In this document: positions 1-8,257 of the stretch, one piece after another
Layout of the letters: every line of letters begins with the position of its first letter
Position numbering within the stretch: the first letter of the stretch is position 1
From: Mesorhizobium sp. WSM3862
Lineage (GTDB): Bacteria; Pseudomonadota; Alphaproteobacteria; Rhizobiales; Rhizobiaceae
Assembly (NCBI RefSeq): GCF_002294985.1
Contig: NZ_NSGE01000006.1
Coordinates: 1-64,000, forward strand
DNA: 64,000 nt
Reading direction: 5' to 3'
Notes under the pieces: generated by a model
What the model was told of the DNA's origin: nothing
The model's input: the letters and a program-made list of their open reading frames with translations, nothing else
Databases searched by the model: none
Made by a program: the position numbers and the translations under genes

Positions 1-131
1 CGAACTGCTTGCAGGATCGACAAAACAAGCCGCACTCGGGCCTCCTCTGCTACGAGAAAGCCTCTCAAGAATCCTTCTTTTGCGGCTTGGCAATAGCCAA
101 TCAACTTATCTGCGATTCCCCTGCCCCAAGT

Positions 132-164
132 GGGGGAGATGTCCGGCAGGACAGAGGGGGGCGC
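132..164. repeat. Intergenic palindromic-family repeat, single arm
   Basis: These 33 bases recur exactly at 50898-50930 and, inverted with one change, at 50771-50803. The element carries a ggcaggacag core and a run of G, and lies in the gene-free stretch 1-236 downstream of the DUF1501 gene. Such dispersed extragenic elements are common in Mesorhizobium-type genomes. Apart from this repeat I see nothing convincing in 1-236; the short open frames there are not supported. Confidence 0.7.
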
Positions 165-236
165 GAAGGATCTCGACCGATCTCACCTTGTGCCGCCGCG
201 TTCCTGCCTCGCGGTTGATGGACAAAGTCGAAGCTC

Positions 237-1475
237 TCACACAATCAAATCCCGCATCGGCTTCACCCCTCCCGACTCCGGAAACACCTTGTCGCCGAGC
301 ACCGCGGCGGAGAGCCCGAACTGCTCGGCAAGCAACCCCTTCAGCACCGCGCGCACATCGCTGGTCGGCGCGAGATCGCGGCCTTGGTAGAGCTGAGCCG
401 GCTTCAGCCCCGGCCAGTCGGCAATGACGCGGCCACCTTTGATCGCGCCGCCGGCGAGCAGCACTACCGTGCCGGTGCCGTGGTCCGTGCCGACGGTGCC
501 GTTGACGCGGGCGGTGCGCCCGAATTCGGTGATGGCGACGATCGCCGTGTCCTTCCAGCGCTCGCCGAGCCCTTTCTCGAATTCCTCGAAGGCGCCATCG
601 AGGCCGCCGAGCAGGTTGGCGAGCCGCCCCGTGGCGCCGCCCTCGTTGACATGCGTGTCCCAGCCGTCGAAGGCCAGCGCCGCAATGCGCGGCCCGTCGT
701 CGGCCGCCATCAGTTTCGCCGCGCCTTGCGCGGACTGGCGCATGCCGGCGGCGTTGGCGAGGCCGCCGCGGGGTTTCATCGTGCTGCCATCGAGCTGGTC
801 GCTCATCGCCATGCGGTCGGCGTCGAGGCCCTTCTGCAGCGCCGCTGCCAGCACCGGGTCGCGATGGTTGTAGAGGTCGAGCACACGCTCCGCCAGCGCA
901 TCGCTGGGCGTCGGCAGCGCCTGCGGCGCCCAGCCGAGCACGGGTGCTGCGCCACGGATCACCAGCGGCGTCGATGGGCCTACCGCCAGCCCGCCGAGCT
1001 TGGCCACTCTTTCACCTGCCGGGAGGCTGGCTATCGCGCGGTTCAGCCAACCGGTTGTGGCGTTGCCAGGGCCCGGCAGGCCGCTCTCCAGCACATCCTG
1101 GCCGTCGAAATGCGAGCGCTCGCGGTAGCCGGTCGCGGCCGCGTGCACCGCAGCCGCCTGACCTGCCTTGAACAGCCGCGCGAACACCGGCATCGCGGGA
1201 TTGATCGCGAAGAAGCTGTCGAGCGGCAGCGCCGCATTGGCGCCGGAGAGCGACAGCGCGATGTCGCCATGCAGGCCGGCATAGTCGGGGTCACCGAGCG
1301 GGCCGATCGTCGACAGCCCATCCAGCGCGCCGCGCAATATGATGACGATCAGGCGCGGATCGAGATGGTCGGCGGCGCGGGCGAAGCGTGGCAGATAGGC
1401 CCAGGCAAACAGCGCGCCGCCTGTCATAAGCAAGGCGCGCCGAGATGGATTCGGCGTTTCACTAAGAAGACTCAT
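237..1475 (-). CDS. DUF1501 family exported protein
   Basis: This 412-residue protein has a twin-arginine-like leader (SRRALLMTGGALFAWAYLP, about residues 11-30) ending near ARA-AD, so it is probably exported by Tat. The body matches DUF1501, a family with an alkaline-phosphatase/sulfatase-like fold: ILRGALDGL near the start, a GYRERSHFDGQDVLESG segment, AFDGWDTHVNEGG, and ITEFGRTARVNGTVGTDHGTG near residue 320, which holds the conserved Asp/His. It starts 17 bp after the stop of the upstream DUF1800 gene, and the two families are typically paired. A GGAGAAG ribosome site precedes the ATG. The substrate is unknown. Confidence 0.9.
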   Translation of the reverse strand: MSLLSETPNPSRRALLMTGGALFAWAYLPRFARAADHLDPRLIVIILRGALDGLSTIGPLGDPDYAGLHGDIALSLSGANAALPLDSFFAINPAMPVFARLFKAGQAAAVHAAATGYRERSHFDGQDVLESGLPGPGNATTGWLNRAIASLPAGERVAKLGGLAVGPSTPLVIRGAAPVLGWAPQALPTPSDALAERVLDLYNHRDPVLAAALQKGLDADRMAMSDQLDGSTMKPRGGLANAAGMRQSAQGAAKLMAADDGPRIAALAFDGWDTHVNEGGATGRLANLLGGLDGAFEEFEKGLGERWKDTAIVAITEFGRTARVNGTVGTDHGTGTVVLLAGGAIKGGRVIADWPGLKPAQLYQGRDLAPTSDVRAVLKGLLAEQFGLSAAVLGDKVFPESGGVKPMRDLIV

Positions 1476-1491
1476 GCCGCTTCTCCATTGT

Positions 1492-2943
1492 TCACCGGCG
1501 TTGAAATTCCGGCGCCATCAGCAGCAGCGCCAGGCCTTGCTGCTTGGATTCGGCGCGCGCGATCGCTTGGCGCGTCTCGGCCGAGGCGGAGGCGCCGATC
1601 ACGGTGGAAAGCATGTCATCGGGATTGCCGATGTCGCTCGCCTGACGAGCCGCTTGCCAGGCGATGTCGAGGCGCGTCTTGAGGCCTTCGGCGGACGCCC
1701 AGCTATCCGTCCGGTCGGAAAAGCCGTTCGGCCCGGGCGGTTGCCAGAGCGGCTCGCCCAGCGCCCTTAGCCAGCGCAGCGTTCGTTGCGGCTCTTTCCC
1801 GGTGGTGGAGCCGATCGCCCGCCGGACCGCTACGGCATAGTCGAACGGCGAGCGCAATTTTGTCAGCGGCAGCGACCAGGCTCCAGGCAGATCGATCAGG
1901 GCCAGTGCCAGCGCGCGCAGGTCGCCGTCCGTCTTGGTGAAGATCTCGGCAAGGCGGTCGACTACAGCCGCCGGCGGATCGTCGGCAATGAAATGGCGGG
2001 CGAGCTTGGTAGCGATGTGGCGCGCGGTCGCCGGCTGGCGGGCGATGTCGTTGAGCGCGGCCTCGGCCTGGCCCATGCCGCCGGCCGGGTAGGTCTTGCC
2101 GAGCAGCACCGTCTCGCCAGGCTGATGCGCATTGGCGTCGAACACAAATGTGCCGGGCTCGCCCAGGCGGCCCTTCCGTCCGGCCATCGTCCAGCCGGTG
2201 AGCGCTCCCGCGAAACTCGTGACATCCGCCTGGCTATAGCCGCCGTCGACGCCCAGTGTGTGCAATTCCAGGATCTCGCGGGCGAGGTTCTCGTTGAGGC
2301 CGCGGCCGCGTCTTTTTCCGGCGCGCGAATCCGGTCCGGTCGATTGTCGGTTGTCGAGGTAGAACAGCATCGCCGGGTGATGCTCGACGGCCAGCAGCAT
2401 GTCGGCGAAGCGGCCGAGCACGAAGGGGCGGACGGCCTCGCGCTCGAAAGCGCCGGCGCAGGCCCGCACGAGCTGGCCCTTGGCGGTCGAGACGCAGAAA
2501 TGGTTCGACCAGAAACCGACCAGTCTTTCGACAAAGCCGGGTGCGGCACCGAGCGCCTTGTCGAAACGGGCTTGCGCTTCATCCCGATAGATGTCGGCCT
2601 CGACCGGCGGCACGCCTGACTTGCGTTTTGCCTCGGCTGAGCCGTCCGAAGTGTCTGCCGTAGGCTGCATGGCGGGCGCTGGCTTCTCCCGCGCTGCCTT
2701 GCGCTCCGCGGCGGCGGCCATGCTGGCCTGGGTCGCGGCGGTGCTGTCCAACAAGCCGGCATTTTTTGAATCGTCGGCCGAGACAAGCGCGACATCCAAC
2801 AGCTCGAGCTCGGCCTTCAGATAACCGCGCGCATCGGCCGCAATCTTGCCGAGATCGTCACCGGGTTTCGCGCCAAGCCCGAAGCGGTTGAGCGCGACCA
2901 AGGCTGGATCGGGCGGAACGGCATTTGGAACGGATAGAGCCAA
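1492..2943 (-). CDS. DUF1800 family protein
   Basis: This protein of about 483 residues belongs to DUF1800, which usually sits in an operon with DUF1501. Supporting motifs are ALNRFGLGAKPGDD near the N-terminus, the conserved FWSNHFCVS segment, NENLAREILELHTLGVDGGY and VTSFAGALTGWTM. No ATG lies at a sensible place. I chose the TTG at 2943 because a GGAGG sits five bases upstream and it precedes the start of family similarity; the open frame continues further upstream without family-like sequence. Function is not established. Confidence 0.85.
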   Translation of the reverse strand: MALSVPNAVPPDPALVALNRFGLGAKPGDDLGKIAADARGYLKAELELLDVALVSADDSKNAGLLDSTAATQASMAAAAERKAAREKPAPAMQPTADTSDGSAEAKRKSGVPPVEADIYRDEAQARFDKALGAAPGFVERLVGFWSNHFCVSTAKGQLVRACAGAFEREAVRPFVLGRFADMLLAVEHHPAMLFYLDNRQSTGPDSRAGKRRGRGLNENLAREILELHTLGVDGGYSQADVTSFAGALTGWTMAGRKGRLGEPGTFVFDANAHQPGETVLLGKTYPAGGMGQAEAALNDIARQPATARHIATKLARHFIADDPPAAVVDRLAEIFTKTDGDLRALALALIDLPGAWSLPLTKLRSPFDYAVAVRRAIGSTTGKEPQRTLRWLRALGEPLWQPPGPNGFSDRTDSWASAEGLKTRLDIAWQAARQASDIGNPDDMLSTVIGASASAETRQAIARAESKQQGLALLLMAPEFQRR

Positions 2944-3044
2944 CAGAGCCTCCGTCGCGGACCGACGCAGGTCGCGTCGGCGGCAATATCCACGGTCGAA
3001 AGGCCTTATGACGCCGGAGTCGGCATGACGAGGCCGGCAGGGGC

Positions 3045-3329
3045 TTACCAGCGGCGCCAGTAACGATCGCCGTGCCACGGACGCCAGGCCGGGCCGATAT
3101 AGACGCTTGGGCCACCCCAGTAGTAATAGCCCGGATAGATCACGTGACGGTTGGGCACGCAGCGACCCCACCGGTTGGGGTGCCAGCCGGGGCCGCAGCC
3201 CCAGGCCACATGCTCGACAATCGCAGGCGCCGCAGGCGCCGCAAGCGGCATTGCCGAGGCTGCACTTGCCGCGGCAGTCCCGCCGATGGCAAGCGCAGCC
3301 GCAACAGAATATTTCGTCAGACCATTCAT
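3045..3329 (-). CDS. Small exported Trp/Tyr-rich protein (GCG motif)
   Basis: This 94-residue protein has a clear Sec-type leader (TKYSVAAALAIGGTAAASAASA) followed by an aromatic, Gly/Pro-rich mature part containing GCGPGWHPNRWGRCVPNR and repeated WGG/YYW elements. Small secreted proteins with a GCG...CRPN-type motif are common in rhizobia and have no known function. It is transcribed alone, between the DUF1800 gene and the metal-sensor cluster. The ATG at 3329 was chosen because it begins the leader; the open frame extends further upstream without coding character. Confidence 0.75.
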   Translation of the reverse strand: MNGLTKYSVAAALAIGGTAAASAASAMPLAAPAAPAIVEHVAWGCGPGWHPNRWGRCVPNRHVIYPGYYYWGGPSVYIGPAWRPWHGDRYWRRW

Positions 3330-3438
3330 GGGATACTCCGAAGTTTCTCGAGGTTGAACCGGCCACGTCGCGTTCGCGTGGCGGCAGGCGTGTCCCTCTT
3401 TTTCTTTGAACGGAGACGGCCGGCGCTTTCCGTCGCTC

Positions 3439-3885
3439 TTATGGCGTATTTTTTGCCGGGATGGGCCGCTGCCTGCCGACATGGCGCAGCAGGGCGTCGG
3501 CCAGCAGCTTACGGTCATCTAGCGGGCTCGACGCGGCGAATTCGACGATGCGCTGTTCCAGCCGGCTGCGGATGGTGGCGTCGGCATTGCGCGCCCGCTC
3601 CAGGGCCGCGGCCAGAGCGTTGGCGTCGAGCGTCGGCTGCTGCAAGAGGTTGGCCGCCTCACGCCGCGCCTGCTGTCCGTCGAGGATGACTGCGCGCGAC
3701 TCGCGCCGAACCTCGCGCAACGCCTGGCGGAATACCTTGCGGTCGCTGGCGGGAAGCTGACCGCCGGCCGATTCCAGCGAATAGCCGCCTCCGGAACGGC
3801 CGATCAGCCAGCCTGCACCGCCGGCGATGGCACCGATCAGGAAGACGTTCAGCACCAGCGATGCCGCGAAAAGACGAGCGCTCAT
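3439..3885 (-). CDS. Periplasmic heavy-metal-sensor-like protein
   Basis: This 148-residue protein has one N-terminal membrane segment (about residues 5-28) and a helical periplasmic part rich in Arg and Gln (REVRRESRAVILDGQQARREAANLL). The layout resembles the CnrR/Spy-type periplasmic heavy-metal-sensor family. It overlaps the upstream 149-residue membrane protein gene by four bases (ATGA) and is the last gene of a cluster with an ECF sigma factor, so a role in relaying an envelope or metal signal is likely. No clear metal-ligand cluster of His/Cys is visible, so metal binding is unproven. Confidence 0.7.
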   Translation of the reverse strand: MSARLFAASLVLNVFLIGAIAGGAGWLIGRSGGGYSLESAGGQLPASDRKVFRQALREVRRESRAVILDGQQARREAANLLQQPTLDANALAAALERARNADATIRSRLEQRIVEFAASSPLDDRKLLADALLRHVGRQRPIPAKNTP

Positions 3886-4331
3886 AGGTCCTCCGTGTCG
3901 GCGTCGGGACCGGCATCGCCGAACGACGTTGCGTTGGCATCCATCACATAATGGTCGGACGTGGCATCTGGCGTGACGACGGTGACCAGCGCCAGCCCGA
4001 CCACGGCGCCGGCAAGGCCGACGCCGGCAAGCCCAAAGCCCAGCCACCAAAACCGGCGGCGGCGCCCCTGGCTGAGCTGCGTGGTGGCCCTTGCGACAAT
4101 CTCGCCATGCAGCGTCCGGCTTGGGGCTTCGACGTGATGGCGGTCGAGGATGACATCGAGCCTGCCGGCGGTCGCCAAGATGGCGCGACCCTCTTCACTC
4201 TCCGCAAACAGCGTGGCGGCAGCCTGCTCGGCCCGAGGCCAGCGATGCAGGGCGCTGCCATAGGCCTCCGCAAGTGCGGCGAAGCGTTGGGCACTCATCG
4301 CCCCGTCAGCGGCCTTTCTTTCGTCAGCCAT
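3882..4331 (-). CDS. Single-span membrane protein, probable anti-sigma partner
   Basis: This 149-residue protein has an N-terminal cytoplasmic helical part (RFAALAEAYGSALHRWPRAEQ), a membrane segment near residues 107-130 and a short acidic C-terminus. It lies 59 bp downstream of the ECF sigma factor gene and overlaps the metal-sensor-like gene. Position and topology suggest an anti-sigma factor, but I see no zinc HxxxCxxC motif, so it is not a classical ZAS-type. A GGAAGGGGAA ribosome site precedes the ATG. Confidence 0.65.
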   Translation of the reverse strand: MADERKAADGAMSAQRFAALAEAYGSALHRWPRAEQAAATLFAESEEGRAILATAGRLDVILDRHHVEAPSRTLHGEIVARATTQLSQGRRRRFWWLGFGLAGVGLAGAVVGLALVTVVTPDATSDHYVMDANATSFGDAGPDADTEDL

Positions 4332-4390
4332 CTGGTTTCCCCTTCCACGGGTTTGACGTGGCCACCCAAGTCCCAACCGCCGCCAGCTGC

Positions 4391-4924
4391 TCAGTCATCG
4401 CCATCTCCGATGAGCATGGCCTGCAACGAGCGCCGGCCCCGCGCGAGCAGGCTTTCCAGCGCATCGACGCTGACCTGCATGGCGCCGGCGGCCTCGATGT
4501 TGGACATCTCCTGATAATAGACGAGCACGATCGCCTCGCGCTGGCGCGGCGCGATGCGCAGCAGCGCCTGCTGGACGCGCCGGCCTTCGTCTCCGGCGTC
4601 GGGAAGCGGTGCCTCATCCGCCGCCTCCGGCAGTTCGTCCGTCACCCATTCGCGGCGCCGCCGCAGCCGGTCGTAGCAGAGATTGAGCGCCACCCGGTGG
4701 ACCCAGGTGTCGAAACGCGCATGACCCTGGCGCCAGCCCGAGGCATGACGCCAGATGCGCACGAAGGTCTCCTGGGCGACGTCCTCGGCCTCGGCGGCAT
4801 CGCCGAGCATGCGGGTGGCGAGCGAAAGCAGGCGCGGCAGCTTGCGCGCCACCATCGCCTGCACGGCGGCTTGATCGCCGGCACCGATGCGCCGTACCAG
4901 TTCCTCGTCCGGATCGGCGCCCAT
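4391..4924 (-). CDS. ECF RNA polymerase sigma factor
   Basis: This 177-residue protein shows ECF sigma region 2 (DAAEAEDVAQETFVRIWRHA, core and -10 binding, near residues 42-61) and region 4 (IAPRQREAIVLVYYQEMSNIEAAGAMQVSVDALESLLARGRRSLQ, -35 binding HTH). The ATG at 4924 was preferred over an upstream TTG at 4942 because a GGGAG lies about 11 bases before it. The gene sits between an EF-hand protein and a membrane protein likely to restrain it. Its target promoters are unknown; autoregulation of the cluster is usual for the family. Confidence 0.9.
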   Translation of the reverse strand: MGADPDEELVRRIGAGDQAAVQAMVARKLPRLLSLATRMLGDAAEAEDVAQETFVRIWRHASGWRQGHARFDTWVHRVALNLCYDRLRRRREWVTDELPEAADEAPLPDAGDEGRRVQQALLRIAPRQREAIVLVYYQEMSNIEAAGAMQVSVDALESLLARGRRSLQAMLIGDGDD

Positions 4925-4969
4925 CAATCGGGGCGCTCCCAATGATCATCGTGCTGCATAACCTCTCGG

Positions 4970-5395
4970 TCATTGCTCCTGATTGGGAGCGGTTTTGTGG
5001 CCCGGCCGTTCCTCGGCGCTCATCACGCCGTCGCCGTTCTTGTCGAGCCTGGCGAAGCGCTTGGCCAAGAAGGCGTCGAGCTCGGATTTGTCGACGAAGC
5101 CGTCCTTGTTGGCGTCCATCCGCGCGAAGGATTTGGCAGGATCGCCCTTGGCCTTGCGCTGAGTCTGGAACGCCGTCCACTCGGCGAGGCTGACCTTGCC
5201 GTCGCCGTCGGTGTCCGCCCGCATGAAAGCCTTTTCCCGGCGCGCCTCGAACTTTTCCAGGGTGATGCCGGGCCTAGCGGAGGCGGACATGCTTGGCGCT
5301 GGTTGCGCCGGCGCGGTGGCAGGCGTCGCTGTCTGGGCGGCCGCGGCGGCGGCCTGCAGGCCAAGGGCAACGACAAATATCGAACGGCGGATCAT
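4970..5395 (-). CDS. Exported EF-hand calcium-binding protein
   Basis: This 141-residue protein has a Sec-type leader (about residues 1-20), an Ala/Pro linker and three EF-hand loops: DTDGDGKVSLAEW, DANKDGFVDKSEL and DKNGDGVMSAEE. It lies just upstream of the ECF sigma gene on the same strand and is probably its first operon member. EF-hand proteins next to ECF sigma factors and metal-sensor-like proteins are frequent in rhizobia; sensing of Ca2+ or another divalent ion in the periplasm is an inference. Confidence 0.85.
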   Translation of the reverse strand: MIRRSIFVVALGLQAAAAAAQTATPATAPAQPAPSMSASARPGITLEKFEARREKAFMRADTDGDGKVSLAEWTAFQTQRKAKGDPAKSFARMDANKDGFVDKSELDAFLAKRFARLDKNGDGVMSAEERPGHKTAPNQEQ

Positions 5396-5550
5396 GCTCT
5401 TGTCTCCGGTTGCGCATGGCCATTGGCGGCCACGCTTCAGCCGTTAAACGCGGCAACGGGGAAAATCCGTCGGTCGTTTCTGACGAGACAATCAGCAAGA
5501 GTCCGGCAAGAAGCCGGGCCGGAGCCGATCGGGAACGAGGCTAAGCGAAA

Positions 5551-5739
5551 CTATTTCCGTTCGTCGACCACCATCAGCTGATCCGGCTTGAAGCCGGCAT
5601 GTTGCGGGGTCCACACGTCGCCGTCACGATTGAACCAGTGGCACAGATACGTGCCTGAGGCAGCGCCATCACTCACCGTCATCTCCGGGCCTCCGGATTT
5701 TAGCCTGACGACGTCACCGGTCTTGAAAGTGTTGGGCAT
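5551..5739 (-). CDS. DUF2158 / YodC-like small protein
   Basis: This 62-residue protein has the family pattern F..GDVVRLKSGGPEMTV followed by YLCHWF and a C-terminal F..DQL, as in YodC-like proteins with a small SH3-like beta-barrel. A perfect AGGAGG lies seven bases before the ATG at 5739, so it is probably well translated. It is cytosolic with no signal sequence. The role of the family is unknown. Confidence 0.85.
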   Translation of the reverse strand: MPNTFKTGDVVRLKSGGPEMTVSDGAASGTYLCHWFNRDGDVWTPQHAGFKPDQLMVVDERK

Positions 5740-5867
5740 TTTGGCCTCCTTGCTAGAGACCGGGAGTTTCCCACCAACAGCGATTCTCGACAATGCCCGA
5801 GATGCGCGGCAAAAGCCGCCTGGCCGCACTCGGCGCGCAGGAGAGAGCATCGTTGCAGCCGCGACGA

Positions 5868-7676
5868 TCACTCCGGCACGCCGGCGATGCCCAGCGCCTC
5901 GACGTAGCGCTCGGCGAACACCTTGTCCAGCCACGGGTTGATCCGTCTCTGCAGGGTGAGCGTGAAGGTCGGGAACGCCTCCATCAGGCGGCGCGCCGCG
6001 GCCTGCGCCTCGTCCAGCCGGTTGAGCTTGACCAGCGCCATGATCACCACGCGGTGCGAGGAGCCGTAGTTCGGCATCTCGTGCAGCGCGCGTTCTCCCC
6101 ATGCCAGCGCTTCCTCGTAGCGCTCGAGCATCAGATAGCTCATCCCGATGCCGGAGAGCGCGATGCCTTTCTCGGGGTCGACCGGACTCAGCCGCATCGC
6201 CCTGTGAAAGTGCTCGATCGCCACGAGCGGGCGGCTGGAATGCGCGTTCACCCAGCCGCTGCCGGTATGGCCCTGCGCCGAATTGGGGTTGAGCAGCAGG
6301 GACCGTTCGATCGTGCCCAGCGCCATCTCGTATTCCTTCGCGCTGTAGGCGATCACCTGCGCCGCGAAGCGCAGGCTCGTGGGGTCGTCGCGCGCTTCCG
6401 CCAGCACCTCGCGCGCCATACGCGCGGCGACTCGCACATCGTCGGGCTCGTGCCAGCACTGGCTCACGGATAGGCTGCGGATATAGGCGCCGAGTGCCTT
6501 CGCCAAGGTGAAGCCCGGGTCGATGCTGAGCGCCTCGTTGGTGAGTCGGCGTACATCGGCAAAGCCTTCGCGCGTCATGCTGTAGAAGCGCGGCAGTGCG
6601 CGAAGGTAGAGGTCGTAGGCGCTGATGTAGTCGGTCGGCTTCATGCGCGCCTGCTTGATCTCCTCCAGCCGGATGCTCGGCTCGACAGCACCGACGACGC
6701 TCTCGGTCACCTTGTCCTGCAGGTCGAAGATGTCGCTCACGTCGCCTTCGAAGCGGCCGGTCCAGACATGGTGACCGCTGATCGCGTCTACCAACTGCCC
6801 GCTGATGCGCACGCGAGATCCGGCTCTGCGGATGCTGCCTTCGAGCACGTAGCGGACGCCCAGCTCGCGCCCGACCTGGCGCAGGTCGACCGCCCGGCCC
6901 TTGTAGGTGAAGGACGAGTTGCGGGCGATCACGAAGAAGGAGTTCACCCGGCTCAATCCCGTGATGATGTCCTCGACCAGCCCGTCGGCGAAGTATTCCT
7001 GGTCAGGGTCGCCGCTCATGTTGGTGAAAGGCAGAACCGCGATCGAGGGCTTCTCGGGCAGGGGAGGCGGTGCAGCCACCGAGGCGCTGGCGTCGGTCTC
7101 GACGCGGTAGGCGCGCACGGGCCGCTCGATGTTTTTGAGGCGCAGGTTGCCGAGCGGCGTGAAGCCGCAGTCGAGCTTGCCCTGGAGGTGGTCGTAGGCG
7201 GTGCCCGAGACGACCACGGTCCCGGGATCGGCGGCGCTTTCGAGGCGGGCGGCGATGTTGACCCCGTCGCCGTAGAGGTCGCCGTCCTCCTCGCAGACCA
7301 CGTCGCCGAGATTGACGCCGATGCGCAAGCGAATCCGCTCTTCCTCCGGCGTTTCCGCCTCGTGTTCCGCCACAGCCTGCTGGATCGCCACCGCCGATGT
7401 CACCGCATTGACGACGCTCGCGAATTCGCAGAGCATGCCGTCGCCGGTGAGCTTGACGATGCGCCCCTGGTTCTCGGAAACCAGCGGTTCGAGGAGGTCC
7501 TTGCGGTAGGCCTTCAGCCGCTCGAGCGTGCCGCGTTCGTCGCGCTCCGTCAGGCGCGAATAGCCAACCACGTCGCAAGCCAGGATCGCTGCGAGGTGGC
7601 GCTGCGTGGTCATGGCACGGCTCAGCCAGGCGCCTGCACGCGCGCCGTCCCCCGTCCATGTCCTGCCGGCTTCCAT
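5868..7676 (-). CDS. Class III adenylate cyclase with TolB-like and TPR regions
   Basis: This is a protein of about 602 residues. The N-terminal part is a class III nucleotide cyclase domain, with LAAILACDVVGYSRL (first metal Asp), KLTGDGMLCEFASV and IGVNLGDVV...DLYGDGVNIAARLE. The middle (PSIAVLPFTNMSGDPDQEYFADGLVEDI) is the TolB-like segment typical of rhizobial cyclases. The C-terminal half is helical with TPR-like repeats (ALGTIERSLLLNPNSAQGHTGSGWV, YEEALAWGERALHEMPN). It probably makes cAMP in the cytosol in response to an unknown signal. The ATG at 7676 is preceded by GTGAGG; the ATG at 7613 is an alternative closer to the domain edge. Confidence 0.85.
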   Translation of the reverse strand: MEAGRTWTGDGARAGAWLSRAMTTQRHLAAILACDVVGYSRLTERDERGTLERLKAYRKDLLEPLVSENQGRIVKLTGDGMLCEFASVVNAVTSAVAIQQAVAEHEAETPEEERIRLRIGVNLGDVVCEEDGDLYGDGVNIAARLESAADPGTVVVSGTAYDHLQGKLDCGFTPLGNLRLKNIERPVRAYRVETDASASVAAPPPLPEKPSIAVLPFTNMSGDPDQEYFADGLVEDIITGLSRVNSFFVIARNSSFTYKGRAVDLRQVGRELGVRYVLEGSIRRAGSRVRISGQLVDAISGHHVWTGRFEGDVSDIFDLQDKVTESVVGAVEPSIRLEEIKQARMKPTDYISAYDLYLRALPRFYSMTREGFADVRRLTNEALSIDPGFTLAKALGAYIRSLSVSQCWHEPDDVRVAARMAREVLAEARDDPTSLRFAAQVIAYSAKEYEMALGTIERSLLLNPNSAQGHTGSGWVNAHSSRPLVAIEHFHRAMRLSPVDPEKGIALSGIGMSYLMLERYEEALAWGERALHEMPNYGSSHRVVIMALVKLNRLDEAQAAARRLMEAFPTFTLTLQRRINPWLDKVFAERYVEALGIAGVPE

Positions 7677-8086
7677 GCGCCTCACCTGCACGGTATCCAC
7701 CTTTCCCAATCTCCGCCCGTCGCTGGAACGGAGAGCAATTTGACCTTGCCCTCACGAGATTCCGCTATCCAGCTTGCGAAACGTGGAGCGTTCAGTCGCG
7801 CTACAGTCAACCAACGACCCGCCCACGCAGCCTCTGGGGACGCTGACGCCACTTCCAGAAGGCCGGGGATGTTGCCTGGCTTGTGTAACCGGTTGACGCC
7901 ACCGTGGCGGCGCTTTTGTATCGGCATCACACCGAACACTCACGCTTGGAGGTGCTGAGGTCGGCAAGCGGCGAAATGCTGCCGTACGACGCCGCAGCGT
8001 TTCGGCTTAGGGCGATCTTGGGTGGGTTTATGGGCGAACCCAAATCCACCCGACAGGTATTGTATTGGAATTACACGCTTTTAGAG
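7677..8086. other. Gene-free stretch left of the prophage
   Basis: No supported gene is seen in these 410 bases. The stretch should hold the promoter of the minus-strand cyclase gene and original chromosome that once followed the 3' end of the tRNA-Thr gene before phage insertion. Short open frames on both strands lack ribosome sites and protein-like composition. Confidence 0.5.
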
Positions 8087-8103
8087 AACTGGTGCCGCTT
8101 GCG
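8087..8103. repeat. attL: left attachment-site core
   Basis: The sequence aactggtgccgcttgcg is identical to 47397-47413. Flanking bases differ on both sides, so the shared core is 17 bp. It corresponds to the last 14 bases of the tRNA-Thr gene plus three bases downstream, and is the fragment displaced when the phage inserted. Confidence 0.92.
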
Positions 8104-8152
8104 GGCCTATCAATCCGATATCACCGCGTTTCAGGTCGTCTCACCCCCTAGT

Positions 8153-8183
8153 AACCCTGTTGATTTTGCCAGGGGTTCTTGTT
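8153..8183 (+). terminator. Possible weak terminator before integrase
   Basis: AACCCTG can pair with CAGGGGTT (one bulged G) around a short loop, followed by a T-rich stretch, cttgttt. In excised circular phage DNA this would lie between the right-end early operon and int. The stem is short, so it is only a candidate. Confidence 0.3.
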
Positions 8184-8257
8184 TCGTTCAAAATCGCACT
8201 CTATCATCACAGATCATCCCATCTCGGGTGAAAAGGTGGATAGGCGGGTGGATTGAA

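Noticed and set aside
2944..3366. Upstream extension of the DUF1800 gene
   Set aside because: The extra 141 codons lack family similarity and overlap a small exported-protein gene; the TTG with GGAGG fits better.
7904..8257. N-terminal extension of the integrase through attL
   Set aside because: It would start in chromosomal DNA outside the element, and integrase similarity begins at the ATG at 8258.
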